A program made the position numbers and the translations under genes. The notes under the pieces were generated by a model, which saw only the letters and a program-made list of their open reading frames with translations, had not been told where the DNA came from and did not search any database. From NCBI RefSeq assembly GCF_000304475.1, contig NC_018942.1, positions 1,116,001 through 1,180,000 on the forward strand: a DNA stretch of 64,000 nucleotides, read 5' to 3'. Position 1 is the first letter of the stretch. Each line of letters starts with the position of its first letter. This stretch comes from Kazachstania africana CBS 2517. Lineage: Eukaryota > Ascomycota > Saccharomycetes > Saccharomycetales > Saccharomycetaceae. Positions 20,705-33,133 of this stretch are shown piece after piece.

Positions 20705-22022
20705 TAATACGAAAATTGACGACTTATCGGCAGCTGTACATGAAAATTCAAGAAATGGTGTAATTGTAATGCCCTCAAATTCTCATGCCAATGCGAATTT
20801 AGCAGATAAAGTAATTACAGATAGCAGAAGTCTTGAACAAGAATACAGGCCACTTTCTAGAAGGCCCGTGTCCCTATTTATACGGCGTTCCAGTGCGATT
20901 CCATCGCCCGCAGGTAAAGAAGAGGTATTTAGTCCTTACATGGAAATAAATGGCCCGCCTGGGCCTTCAGGTCAACTTCTCTCACCCATTACTCCAGAGA
21001 GCATTGCTTCACCAAAGGACTTTACACCTGAGAATAAGAAAAATGACGAAGAGGCGTTTATCTGTCATTATTGTGATGCTAAATTCAAGATAAGAGGATA
21101 CTTAACGAGACACATCCGAAAACATGCGATTGAAAAGGCCTTTAAATGCCCGTATTTTAATGCTACTCTACCAAAGACCCTGAGATGTCATTCTACGGGA
21201 GGATTCTCTCGCCGGGATACTTTCAAGATTCATCTAAAGTCGCGGCATTTCATATTCCCCAACGACGTAAAGGTTCCTAATAAAACACATTCAGGAGGAA
21301 ATTGTAAACATTGTCAGGGAAGTTTTAGTGACATTGAAACTTGGATTAATGATCATGTTGGTTTGCGTCGATGTAGAGCGATACAGAAAGAAGTATCGGA
21401 TGATATTATGAAGGACAAGAAAAAAGTGGGTAATAAATTGAAAATGATTAAGACGTCAAATGGTAAGTCTAGATTCATTTCTACACTGGATAGTATAGTC
21501 GAGCCAAAAGTATTGTTGAATGAGGATGCCATTGAGGCAATGGCAATTGTGGCAAATAATACCAATCGTTCGGATGTTCTTTTAAAGGATGAACACGATA
21601 AATTAGTGTTGAATTCTGCTAATTTTGAAGGTTATAAGAAGCCCAAGAGAAAATATCAAACTAAGAAACGTAGATTGAAAGAAGAAAAGGAGGTGGAGCA
21701 TACGCAAAATAGTAAGATTTCGACATCTATGCAATTTAATGCGGCAGCATCTTCTGATTTTATTACACCAACTTCAAATACCCCAATGTCGTCATTTTCT
21801 AGCCAAGAGAACGTTATCCCGTTGGATTGTGAGCAAGCATCATCTCACTATGACATCCTGCAGGAAGCGTGTGCGACCGCCACGCCCGTTGAACCCATAG
21901 AGATATCAATAAATGCTACTTTGGAAAGACAGATGATACCTGCGAAATTAGGTGAGAGACATTTAAACGAGGTGAAACAATATCTAAACTTTTATAATTA
22001 TTCATTTGATTGTAGTGTATAA
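20694..22022 (+). CDS. STP2: SPS-sensor transcription factor Stp1/Stp2 family
   Basis: 442 residues from the first ATG of the long frame (20694). Stp1 and Stp2 are latent cytoplasmic zinc-finger factors; amino acids trigger the Ssy1-Ptr3-Ssy5 sensor, Ssy5 removes the N-terminus, and the factor enters the nucleus and induces amino-acid permeases. Three C2H2 fingers lie at about residues 118-250: FICHYCDAKFKIRGYLTRH, a finger with an inserted loop (CPYFNATLPKTLRCHSTGG), and CKHCQGSFSDIETWINDHV. The C-terminus QYLNFYNYSF matches Stp1 QYLNFYNDNF. STP2 is chosen over STP1 because ERG11 follows, as YHR006W-YHR007C. The region I helix normally at the N-terminus is missing from this frame and appears upstream in another, so the annotated start may be wrong. 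Confidence 0.85.
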   Translation: MEGDNTKIDDLSAAVHENSRNGVIVMPSNSHANANLADKVITDSRSLEQEYRPLSRRPVSLFIRRSSAIPSPAGKEEVFSPYMEINGPPGPSGQLLSPITPESIASPKDFTPENKKNDEEAFICHYCDAKFKIRGYLTRHIRKHAIEKAFKCPYFNATLPKTLRCHSTGGFSRRDTFKIHLKSRHFIFPNDVKVPNKTHSGGNCKHCQGSFSDIETWINDHVGLRRCRAIQKEVSDDIMKDKKKVGNKLKMIKTSNGKSRFISTLDSIVEPKVLLNEDAIEAMAIVANNTNRSDVLLKDEHDKLVLNSANFEGYKKPKRKYQTKKRRLKEEKEVEHTQNSKISTSMQFNAAASSDFITPTSNTPMSSFSSQENVIPLDCEQASSHYDILQEACATATPVEPIEISINATLERQMIPAKLGERHLNEVKQYLNFYNYSFDCSV

Positions 22023-22142
22023 TAGACTCAATTAGTAAGAAATAAGAAATTTGCATTTTAAAAGGAAAGATAGAATAAATACTATTGAAATAAATAAATA
22101 TATGTAATTGTGTAAGTCATACTAAAAGGAAATTTTTCACTT

Positions 22143-24736
<2,594 letters not shown>

Positions 24737-25447
24737 TTATGATATATTGATTGTCTCGTTATCGTATCTCTTGGCGGCTTCTTCCCAGTTAATCACATTC
24801 CAAATGGCTTTGAAATAATCGACTTTCTTGTTCTGGTATTGTAAATAGTATGCATGTTCCCACGCATCTATGGCAACCAATGGAATCAGCCTACCCGTAA
24901 CAGTGTCTTGATTGTATCTCTGTACAACTTCCAGTTTACCACCATTTTCCAAGTTCTTGACAATAAAGGCCCAACCAGACCCTTGAATTCCAGCCAGTTT
25001 CTCATTGGTCAATTTAATCAATTCATCTTTGGAGCCAAATTGTTTTTTGATTGCTTCAGACAGTCCAGTATCCTTCGATAAATGTCCCCCACCTTCCTTC
25101 TCAGGCGTTAAATTCTTCCAAAATAGACAATGGTTCGTAAATCCCCCTCCATGGAATCTAATGTTATGTTGAAGTCCCAAAATTTCTCTAACAATCTTAG
25201 GTGATGGATCTTTTTTCAATTCCTCATTAAGCTCAAGCACTTTCTCTGTATTAGTATTAAATCCATCTACGTATGCCTGGTGGTGCTTCTTGTAATGTAT
25301 TTCATTAATCTGTCCACTGATATATGGTTCTAAGTCTCCAAAATCCCAGTCTAGATCAGGTAGCGTTATCTTGTTTCTAACAAAAGTACTAAGAACCTTA
25401 CTATTACCCTTAGTACCGTATTTTAAACCCGTTCTAGCTAGCATCAT
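24737..25447 (-). CDS. SOD2: Mitochondrial manganese superoxide dismutase
   Basis: 236 residues with an N-terminal mitochondrial presequence of about 28 residues (basic, Ser/Thr-rich, MMLARTGLKYGTKGNSK). The enzyme turns matrix superoxide into peroxide and oxygen. The four metal ligands are visible: His in INEIHYKKHHQAYV, His in FTNHCLFW, and Asp and His in the signature DAWEHAYYLQY. The length and the GGHL segment fit Mn-type enzymes. It is tandem with ERG11 and TDA3 as in YHR008C. Two ATGs start the frame; the first is used. The promoter toward TDA3 is short (231 bp). Confidence 0.98.
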   Translation of the reverse strand: MMLARTGLKYGTKGNSKVLSTFVRNKITLPDLDWDFGDLEPYISGQINEIHYKKHHQAYVDGFNTNTEKVLELNEELKKDPSPKIVREILGLQHNIRFHGGGFTNHCLFWKNLTPEKEGGGHLSKDTGLSEAIKKQFGSKDELIKLTNEKLAGIQGSGWAFIVKNLENGGKLEVVQRYNQDTVTGRLIPLVAIDAWEHAYYLQYQNKKVDYFKAIWNVINWEEAAKRYDNETINIS

Positions 25448-25678
25448 CTTGAATACACTACGTTTGAATATTCACGTAGCTTCTTTTTACTAGTAGCATG
25501 TAAAAGTACATCTATATATATATATATTTCTGATGCAATATTAAATTCCCTTAACACCCCGACCTGTTGTTTAATGCTCATTCGCTCGGAATTTCTGAGA
25601 AGCGCTTAGGGGGAAAAAACGTCGATAACAATAAATTCATGTTTTGTCTACATTTCTTATTCATACACATTATTTCAT

Positions 25679-27100
25679 TTATATACTGGCATCAAAATAT
25701 AGTTTAGGGTTCAATTTATCGATTTTTGCAGATTGTGCACTTCCATCAAATATTATTTCCGACAATAATTTCCCCGTGGCTGGTGCATTATTTATGCCCC
25801 AACATGAATGTCCACTTGCCAAATATAAATTTTTCATATTAGTCTCTCCAATTAATGGGCCAGAACTCGTCGCAACGTTCAATACAGGTAGATAGCATGC
25901 TTGACTTGCGTTTATCTTACCATTGGATAAATTCTTCGACAATTTAGACGCATATCTAAACAATTCTTGACATTTTAATCTAGATACTTCGACATCCTGC
26001 GTCGCATCAGGTAATTCAACCAGTGTATCGCCTTCACCGCATACGTAGACCTCATCCTTCCTTGCATATATTTCAGGTGAGAAATATTCCGTGTCTCCCG
26101 TTCTTAATTCAGTGAAAATGGCATAAGGAGTGACTTTCTTGATATCTTCAGGTTCAATTGTTATAGAATGTGCTCTTAATCCAGATATTGGACAATCTGG
26201 TAGTAATCTCGAAGTCCACGGTCCCGCGGTTATTATGATTTCATCCACATCGTTGATATCGATCACCGTATCACTGACACTTGAAGGCGTGTTATGTGAT
26301 TTTGGAATTACCGGAATATAAGACACCCCGGTAGCCTCATTTGAGTTTTCTTTTTTAATAATGTCTGAAACTTTGCCATAAATTAAATCAACAGCGCCTG
26401 ACTCCATTGCCTTTTCAAGAACAAAATGTGTAAATTTGTACGGTTGTACCTGCGCAGTGGATTCAGCGTCTCCCAAAGTAGACCAATCATCCACCAATTT
26501 TCTTTTAATCCATTTCAGTCTCCTAGGTAGTGGATTACGTCCTTTCATCCTATCATCATGATTTATGTTTAATGAGACGGAATTAGACGCTGATGATGAA
26601 GATGCTGAACTATACGAACCTGTGCTAACAGTTGAATATGAACTGCAACTACTAACATCATCAACAAGACTATCAATGCTCTCCATCGATGGATCACCCT
26701 GTATAGCAAATTTATTACTTTTCTTCGGCATATCAACATCTAAATTGTAACCTCTTTCTTGTAACAATTCTTCGTCATCACCTAATTCATTTCTAATATC
26801 AGCCTCAATGGATATCGTATCTAATACTCTATAATCCCATTTTTCATCCCCATGAAATTTCTTGGCTAATTCCTTATGCATTCTAAAACTCAATTCACCA
26901 ATCTGTGATGGAAACGCCCAACTGGCTAATAAACCACCAGCCTTACCTGATGCACCACATGCAACGTTATTGCTTTCAATAATAGTTATATGATGATTTT
27001 CTCTAGAAAATGCAGGATGTGTCGTGAGATAATACGCTGTTGTACAGCCTATTATGCCTGCTCCCACTATGACTATTTCCTTCTTATTTTCATTTGGCAT
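25679..27100 (-). CDS. TDA3: FAD-dependent oxidoreductase Tda3
   Basis: 473 residues from the ATG at 27100 (the frame extends 21 bp up only to a TTG). A DAO-type flavoprotein: IVIVGAGIIGCTTAYYL at the N-terminus is the FAD-binding GxGxxG fold, GASGKAGG follows, and LYLASGHSCWGINNAPATGKLLSE near the C-terminus is the second flavin-contact block of the family. An unconserved Ser-rich insert (about residues 155-185) is low in complexity. S. cerevisiae Tda3 (523 residues) is linked to late-endosome to Golgi transport and rapamycin or topoisomerase-drug sensitivity; the substrate is unknown. Position after SOD2 matches YHR009C. Confidence 0.92.
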   Translation of the reverse strand: MPNENKKEIVIVGAGIIGCTTAYYLTTHPAFSRENHHITIIESNNVACGASGKAGGLLASWAFPSQIGELSFRMHKELAKKFHGDEKWDYRVLDTISIEADIRNELGDDEELLQERGYNLDVDMPKKSNKFAIQGDPSMESIDSLVDDVSSCSSYSTVSTGSYSSASSSSASNSVSLNINHDDRMKGRNPLPRRLKWIKRKLVDDWSTLGDAESTAQVQPYKFTHFVLEKAMESGAVDLIYGKVSDIIKKENSNEATGVSYIPVIPKSHNTPSSVSDTVIDINDVDEIIITAGPWTSRLLPDCPISGLRAHSITIEPEDIKKVTPYAIFTELRTGDTEYFSPEIYARKDEVYVCGEGDTLVELPDATQDVEVSRLKCQELFRYASKLSKNLSNGKINASQACYLPVLNVATSSGPLIGETNMKNLYLASGHSCWGINNAPATGKLLSEIIFDGSAQSAKIDKLNPKLYFDASI

Positions 27101-28206
27101 GACAAACGGATACAATAGCAAGTGATATTGTGAAAAAAAAACATAATAAATGAAAAATAATGGTATCTAATATCTGTATGTTAAATATTATTTTTTTTTC
27201 TGTTTCCTTTTAAGTGGATAAATGATTCACGGAGTTTTTTATATTATGGGTTCAATAAATGTGAGGATAAACAAACAAGATAATTGCAAATTTTTAAAAA
27301 GAGCTGACAATCTAGAGAGCCCGAGGGGTTTAATAAACCATAACTGGACTTTCGAAAATAGTGGGTATTTTCAAGTAAAATGCAGAAAAGAGGATTAGGA
27401 AATTTTCATTCGCTAATTAAAGAAAAATCAAGCGTTTTATAAAATTAACCGTTTATTTCGTTCTTTGTCTTTTATTATTACGGGGTGACAGCGTTCATCA
27501 AACCCAAAGAAGTATCGATTTTTCTTCCGAATTTCTCTCTCGTTGGCTGATTCTTCTGTTTCCCTTTTTTTATCACTTCTTCTGGTATTTTCATACAGCC
27601 GCGCCTTGGGGAGCAACGTGATGGCAACCACCACTCTTGTTTTCTTTCTATCGCGTTGTTTGACTGCTTTTTCTACAACATCTGTACATTACACCCATAA
27701 CGGTTTTTCTTGGTTCTATTTTTTTTTTTATGAAATTATAGAACAGCGCGCAAAGAAATGATCTGTTTGCAGTCGACAGACGCACAATATCATTGAAAAT
27801 GAAACGGCGCGGGAAACACTAGCGGGAAGGTCTCATGCATGGCCCTCCTCCCTCACTTTCGACAGCCTGTCTCTAAGCGACAATTCAGCCGGCCCCCCCC
27901 CTGTCTCGATGAGCTCAGTGGACACAGTCTCCTTCTAGCATGAATGCCTCCCTCACCTGGAGAGCCCGTCTGGTATCGTTTGTCCAGGCTGACCATCGAG
28001 CACTCTCTCGCCTAAACACTCTCTCCTCGGAGCACTCTCCTTCCACTCACGGTCGCATAGACTTCCTTACTATCGTCAACGTTAGCAATACTCTAAACTA
28101 GCTGAAAAAAAATTGATATTTCTTAAAACAGTGTATAATTCAGCATTTAAACACTATTATCTTTCTGTACTTAACGAGTATAAAATAGAAATATCACCAA
28201 GAAAAA
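27101..28206. other. TDA3/RPL27 divergent promoter with a C/T-rich block
   Basis: 1.1 kb without a supported gene. It contains tandem Rap1-type sites (separate entry) and, at about 27825-28080, a C/T-rich, GC-richer block (with a run of nine C at 27893-27901 and repeated CACTCTC-like words) that stands out from the AT-rich surroundings. A pyrimidine-rich block just upstream of a ribosomal protein gene probably marks its initiation region. Confidence 0.55.
27678..27703. promoter_or_regulatory. Tandem Rap1-type sites of RPL27
   Basis: ACATCTGTACATT (27678-27690) is followed directly by ACACCCATAACGG (27691-27703); both are close to the Rap1 consensus ACAYCCRTACAYY in the same orientation. Tandem Rap1 sites are the hallmark of yeast ribosomal protein promoters. 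They sit about 505-530 bp from the RPL27 ATG, a little farther than usual. Confidence 0.65.
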
Positions 28207-28959
28207 ATGGCTAAGTTCTTAAAAGCTGGTAAAGTTGGTACGTATCATATAAGCAATTTAATCATACCCAGAGTACTGTTCTTTTGAATGTTGTGGAAAT
28301 TTTTGAAATAAAGAAAAAGTGATGAAATTTATAGTAATATTGTACAGTTAATCGAACAACAACAGTGGAATTTTTGAAAGAAAACAATAATACCGATGAA
28401 ATCCATATTTTAGTTATAAACTGGGGGAAAGTAGATTTTTATCATCCCACAAGAATTATCAACTCAATAGGCATATTCTAAAAAGTGAAGGCTTCCCATC
28501 ACTTCTAGATTAACCAACATTCAACTCAAAGGGAGAATAAAACAAAAAATTTAATACTAACAATAATATTTTAATATAGCTGTTGTCGTCCGTGGTCGTT
28601 ACGCCGGTAAGAAGGTTGTCATCGTTAAGCCACATGATGAAGGTTCTAAATCTCACCCATACGGTCATGCTTTAGTCGCCGGTATTGAAAGATACCCATT
28701 AAAGATCACCAAGAAGCATGGTGCCAAGAAGGTTGCCAAGAGAACTAAGATCAAGCCATTCATCAAGGTCGTTAACTACAACCATTTATTACCAACCAGA
28801 TACACTTTAGATGTTGAATCTTTCAAGTCTGTTGTTTCTACTGAAACTTTTGAAGAACCATCTCAAAGAGAAGAAGCTAAGAAGGTCATCAAGAAGGCTT
28901 TCGAAGAAAGACACCAAGCTGGTAAGAACCAATGGTTCTTCTCTAAGTTAAGATTCTAA
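28207..28959 (+). CDS. RPL27: 60S ribosomal protein eL27 (two exons)
   Basis: Exon 1 28207-28237, intron 28238-28579 (342 nt), exon 2 28580-28959; 136 residues, the family length. The donor is GTACGT, a common variant in ribosomal protein genes, the branch site TACTAAC is at 28555-28561 and the acceptor ATATAG ends at 28579. The intron splits the Ala codon after [10 protein letters not shown], as in S. cerevisiae RPL27A. The protein is almost identical to yeast eL27, with [19 protein letters not shown] and the C-terminus [10 protein letters not shown]. It is a large-subunit surface protein near the P-stalk side. Codon use is highly biased (AAG, GTC, AGA). Position matches YHR010W. Confidence 0.98.
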
Positions 28960-29188
28960 TTGTTATCTTCTTGCATTATGGTACAATATATTATCGAGAC
29001 AAAATAAACAACAACTTCTAAATAAATGTTATATAATTTAATTTTTTATTATTATCTTTACTCCCACCAGTGTCTTCTCACGCTTGAAACTCTTCCACTA
29101 TTTAGTTGCTGTGAAAAACATTCATATATATATCATCTCTATATTGCGAATTATCAAGAAAGAAAAGGATAAATGGAATATTTCATCA

Positions 29189-30547
29189 ATGTTAAACGCT
29201 AAGCGTCAATTAACATTCTATCGTGCTTTATCAGCCGGTGTGAAACATTATTCATTCCTTAAGAAGCCTCAACTGGATGTCAAATTTATTATAGCGAACT
29301 TGGATAAATTTGAGGAGTCGATAAAGAAAAGGGAGTTGATACAAGCTCCACATTTATTAAATAAATTACACGAGTTACCATTATTCTATGACAGGTTGAG
29401 ACAGATAAAACAACAAATTAACGATATTCAAAAGGTTAGAAATCAACTTGAATCTGAAGTCAAAAATGATAAGAATAGACTCCCGACGCTTTTGCAGGAG
29501 ATTCAGAAATTGAAAGCACAACATAAAGAAAAGTCAGAACAATTAACAAGAGTATCTACTGAAATAGCTGAAATTACCACTTCTCTCCCGAATATTCTAC
29601 ATCCAAGTGTTCCTGCGACAACACCACAAATTGTGCAATGGCTAAATAGACAGCAGTCCTCATTTTTACGAAACTCAGAATCTCATGTCGATATAATGAC
29701 CAGAAAAGGTATGTTGGACTTACAAAAGGCTGCTAATACCAGTGGAACATCGTCATATTATTTGATGAACGATGGTGCTAGACTAGAACAAGCCTTGATT
29801 AACTACTGCATCGATGTTGTCACTAAACATGGGTTTGCTTATGTGATTCCCCCCTCATTGACTAGGTTGGAAACAATTGACTCGTGTGGATTTAGACCCA
29901 GAGATATGAATGGAGAGAAACAGATCTACAGTGTAGGAAATGAATTCGGATTGGTCGCAACATCAGAGATAACGTTAGCGGCATTTTATGCTAATGAGAG
30001 CATCACTTTTAAGAAAAATGAGTATGTGAAAAAGATAGCTGGCTTGAGTAGGTGTTACAGGGCAGAGGCTGGTGCTAGGGGGAAAGACACTAAGGGACTG
30101 TATAGGGTTCATGAATTCTCAAAGCTGGAGATGTTTTGTTGGTCAATACCTGATTATGCAGACGACGTGCTGGAGTTATTGAAAGATATTCAAATAGAGA
30201 TCATTCAATCACTGGGCTTGTATGCTAAGGTGATCAATATGCCAGCCAATGATCTGGGAAACCCAGCATCTAAAAAATATGATATTGAAGTTTGGATGCC
30301 AGGAAGAGGTCAATTTGGTGAAGTAAGTAGTGCGTCAAACTGCACAGATTTTCAAAGCAGAAGATTGAATACTAAATTCAGAAATGAAGAAAAGAATTAT
30401 TCTTATGTTTATACTTTGAATGGCACGGCGGTAGCTATTCCAAGAATTATTATTGCGATTATAGAAAACTTCTACGACGCAAATTCTGGTAAAATACACA
30501 TTCCAAGCTGTTTGAGAAAGTATATGGCGGATAGAGAATATATCTGA
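29189..30547 (+). CDS. DIA4: Mitochondrial seryl-tRNA synthetase
   Basis: 452 residues from the ATG at 29189; the open frame upstream begins with TTG and is not used. A class II synthetase that charges mitochondrial tRNA-Ser. The first 25 residues are basic and fit a mitochondrial presequence. A long coiled-coil arm (about residues 60-130, ending in SLPNILHPSVP) binds the tRNA variable arm. Motif 2 is CYRAEAGARGKDTKGLYRVHEF and motif 3 includes NGTAVAIPRIIIAIIEN. Serine-site residues around the ASNCTDFQSRR block are present. S. cerevisiae Dia4 (446 residues) was named for altered invasive growth. Adjacent genes match YHR011W context. Confidence 0.97.
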   Translation: MLNAKRQLTFYRALSAGVKHYSFLKKPQLDVKFIIANLDKFEESIKKRELIQAPHLLNKLHELPLFYDRLRQIKQQINDIQKVRNQLESEVKNDKNRLPTLLQEIQKLKAQHKEKSEQLTRVSTEIAEITTSLPNILHPSVPATTPQIVQWLNRQQSSFLRNSESHVDIMTRKGMLDLQKAANTSGTSSYYLMNDGARLEQALINYCIDVVTKHGFAYVIPPSLTRLETIDSCGFRPRDMNGEKQIYSVGNEFGLVATSEITLAAFYANESITFKKNEYVKKIAGLSRCYRAEAGARGKDTKGLYRVHEFSKLEMFCWSIPDYADDVLELLKDIQIEIIQSLGLYAKVINMPANDLGNPASKKYDIEVWMPGRGQFGEVSSASNCTDFQSRRLNTKFRNEEKNYSYVYTLNGTAVAIPRIIIAIIENFYDANSGKIHIPSCLRKYMADREYI

Positions 30548-30731
30548 TGTTTTCAACCTGTCATTAATATTCTTGTACTCTGTAAATATATATTATCATT
30601 TTGCTTAGAGATTTTATTTTCTCATGAGCGCGCTAACTTGAGAAATTCAAATTGGATGGAAATTAAACAATTTAAATCAAATATATAGTAATTAATATAT
30701 CTGAGTAAAATTAAGGTACATATAGATAACC

Positions 30732-31606
30732 ATGCTGTTATTAGCTTTAGGTGATGCACATATACCAGATAGAGCAATTGTATGTGGTTTTGTGAGTTTA
30801 GATCACGTTTTAACCTAAGTCGATTACTAACAAGCGAACCCCTGTTTTAAAACTAGGATATTCCACTAAAATTCAAAAAACTACTAAGTATACCTGACAA
30901 GATTGCACATGTTGCTATACTTGGGAATAGCACACGATCTTCAGAATTTCTCGATTTTGCAAGGCTAGTTTCAAGTAATATCACCATTGTACGTGGCGAA
31001 CTGGATAATGCTACCATACGAGATGTGACCGACGAAGGCAGTAAAGCAGAAGTAACACTACCTGTCAATGCAATAATAAAACAAGGACAGTTCAAAATTG
31101 GTTGCTGTAGTGGGTATAATGTAGTACCGAAGAACGATCCGCTTGCCCTTCTAGCACTAGCACGTCAATTAGATGTCGATATATTGCTATGGGGAGGCAC
31201 CCATAATGTGGAGGCTTATACACTAGAAGATAAGTTTTTTGTTAATCCTGGTAGTTGTACAGGTGCTTTAACAACAGATTGGCCAGTCACTTCCACTTTA
31301 GCTCAGCCATCTTCAGACAAGGCTTCTTTAAAGGAAACTGAAAAACTAGGCAAGGAGAAAGAAGATCCACAACCTGACACATCTGATAAAGACATGGAGG
31401 AAAGTGAGGAAAAATCAACAAAAACAGGACAGGAAGAAGAGAGAGAACTTGAGGAAGAAGACATAGAAATTTCAGAATTTGATTTGACCGGATCTAATGT
31501 TCCAAGTTTCTGTCTGTTGGATATACAAGGCAATACATGTACGCTGTACATCTACATGTACATTGATAATGAAGTCAAAGTCGATAAAGTGGTATACGAA
31601 AAGTGA
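30732..31606 (+). CDS. VPS29: Retromer subunit Vps29 (two exons)
   Basis: Exon 1 30732-30779, intron 30780-30856 (77 nt), exon 2 30857-31606; 265 residues. The donor is GTATGT, the branch site TACTAAC is at 30825-30831 and the acceptor CTAG ends at 30856; phase 0. Exon 1 encodes MLLLALGDAHIPDRAI and exon 2 continues DIPLKFKKLLSIPDK, matching S. cerevisiae Vps29, which has an intron at this place. The protein has a metallophosphoesterase fold (GDAHIPDR, LLGNST-like block, GGTHNVEAY) used as a scaffold in the cargo-selective retromer Vps26-Vps29-Vps35 for endosome-to-Golgi recycling. As in other Saccharomycetaceae an acidic Glu/Lys-rich insert (about residues 190-235) interrupts the fold before the conserved PSFCLLDIQGNTCTLYIY. 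Confidence 0.96.
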
Positions 31607-32180
31607 GGCACTATTCTCTAATATAAGTCATATAGATGTGTGTTGAATTGAACCCTAACGGCATGTAACTTACGCTGACGTCTAAAATGACGCTTTTATA
31701 TGCATTCTTTTTGCTTAAACCACAATTTTTCAAAATGCTCGAAAGAAAAATTACTATATAAAAGCGTTGAATTTTTTTGAAATTTGTGAGAATTATTCTT
31801 TTGTTACAATTTTAATACTTCTTAAAAGAAGTAGGAAGTTTTTTCCTTTTATTTTAGTGATGATTGTGAGTGCATTTGGCTCGAGACGTTCCTTTTTGGA
31901 GCATCGGTGTGGAAAAACTCAAGCTACCTATTTTTCTTATTGTCTGACATTTTACAATGGAAAAACTTCCTTTTATTGAGAACCGTAGACGAAGTAAATT
32001 TTCTTGAACACGTAGAGAGTATTATTTTGGTTAATGAGATTAATAAATCAATATGCTTACTTGTATATATACATTATAGAACGAAATGTTAGTGCCGAAC
32101 GATCTTACAATAAACCGTAGAACGGTTATGGTGAAATGGAATGTATGCTTCCTTCGACAATGTTATAGTTGCTGATACAA
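31607..32180. other. Long spacer between convergent VPS29 and ARD1
   Basis: 574 bp between two gene 3' ends, longer than other convergent spacers here (about 120 bp). It contains a strong TATA-like CTATATAAAAG near 31753-31763, followed by a GTGATGAT word (31857-31864) and CTGA farther on. This could be a small RNA gene but I cannot show the structure needed, so none is called. Confidence 0.4.
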
Positions 32181-32867
32181 TCAAACTGTGATATTAGTCA
32201 AACCTTCGTTAATCAAACCTTCTAAAAGATCACTTTCCAAATCGTCTTTGGGTCCATTCTGTACTTTCTTACCATGAACGAAATTGCTTATTTTCAATTC
32301 ATCTAAATCTAAAATTTTCTTCATAGCATAGGCATCTTCTCCATCTTGATAATAGCTGCTTTCGATTTTCAAGACTCCAAATTCTAAAGCGTCCCTGTAC
32401 AGGTGTAAAGCAGCTCTATTACTTTGTCTAACATGTAACGAAACATATTCAGCGTTGTAAACCTCTCTTAAAGCAAAAAGAGCTTGCCTCATCAACTTTT
32501 CTGCAATACCCATCCTTCTATATGTTCTCATCACACTAAGTGAGGTGATGTGGCCATTTGGTGGTTCGCTTGCTTGATCTGGATCATCGTTCATTTTAGC
32601 CAAAACGTACCCTACTAATCTTTCTCCCGGGTTCACATATGTTGGATCAAGTTTGATACTACTGCCACTCTGATTTTCCAAAGTCAAAGAACCAGCTTCA
32701 TCTTCCATGTCACAATCTGTGGTAGTAGCAACGAACGATGCTTCAGGCCATGATAAAATGTGATACATATAATACTTCATCATATAATTTTCAGGTAAAT
32801 TGTGCAAATTGGCATTTTGCATACAGATTATGTCATCTATAGTCGCCCTTCTGATAGTAACTGGCAT
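32181..32867 (-). CDS. ARD1: NatA catalytic subunit (N-alpha-acetyltransferase 10)
   Basis: 228 residues (S. cerevisiae Ard1 238). The GNAT-fold enzyme of NatA, which with Nat1 acetylates N-terminal Ser, Ala, Thr and Gly of nascent proteins at the ribosome. The N-terminus [28 protein letters not shown] is the conserved substrate-binding start. The acetyl-CoA motif [14 protein letters not shown] follows the strand [11 protein letters not shown]. Downstream [22 protein letters not shown] completes the GNAT core. An acidic, poorly conserved insert of about 40 residues splits the N-terminal part, as in yeast homologues. Position matches YHR013C. Confidence 0.97.
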   Translation of the reverse strand: MPVTIRRATIDDIICMQNANLHNLPENYMMKYYMYHILSWPEASFVATTTDCDMEDEAGSLTLENQSGSSIKLDPTYVNPGERLVGYVLAKMNDDPDQASEPPNGHITSLSVMRTYRRMGIAEKLMRQALFALREVYNAEYVSLHVRQSNRAALHLYRDALEFGVLKIESSYYQDGEDAYAMKKILDLDELKISNFVHGKKVQNGPKDDLESDLLEGLINEGLTNITV

Positions 32868-33133
32868 TGTAGGTCCTATATGTAGTCGGTATCAGCTTTC
32901 TTTGTCAAAGAAGCTTACATAAGTTTTTCTAACAAAAATTTTATAGGTTTGTTAAGCTCGCTTTGCGACAGATATTTTTGGAAAATGTAACAAACTCTTA
33001 GCGCCATAAAATATCCAATATTCAAAAGTGCTAAAAGAAAGGGGACTCATCAATAGAAGAGTGGTATAGATCTTGTGGATAGTTGAAGCCAAATTTTGTA
33101 ATTCAAATAAGGTTTGAAAAAAAGGTCCTAACT

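Noticed and set aside
31857..31950. Possible box C/D snoRNA
   Set aside because: Box-like words are present but the terminal stem and a recognisable guide are missing.
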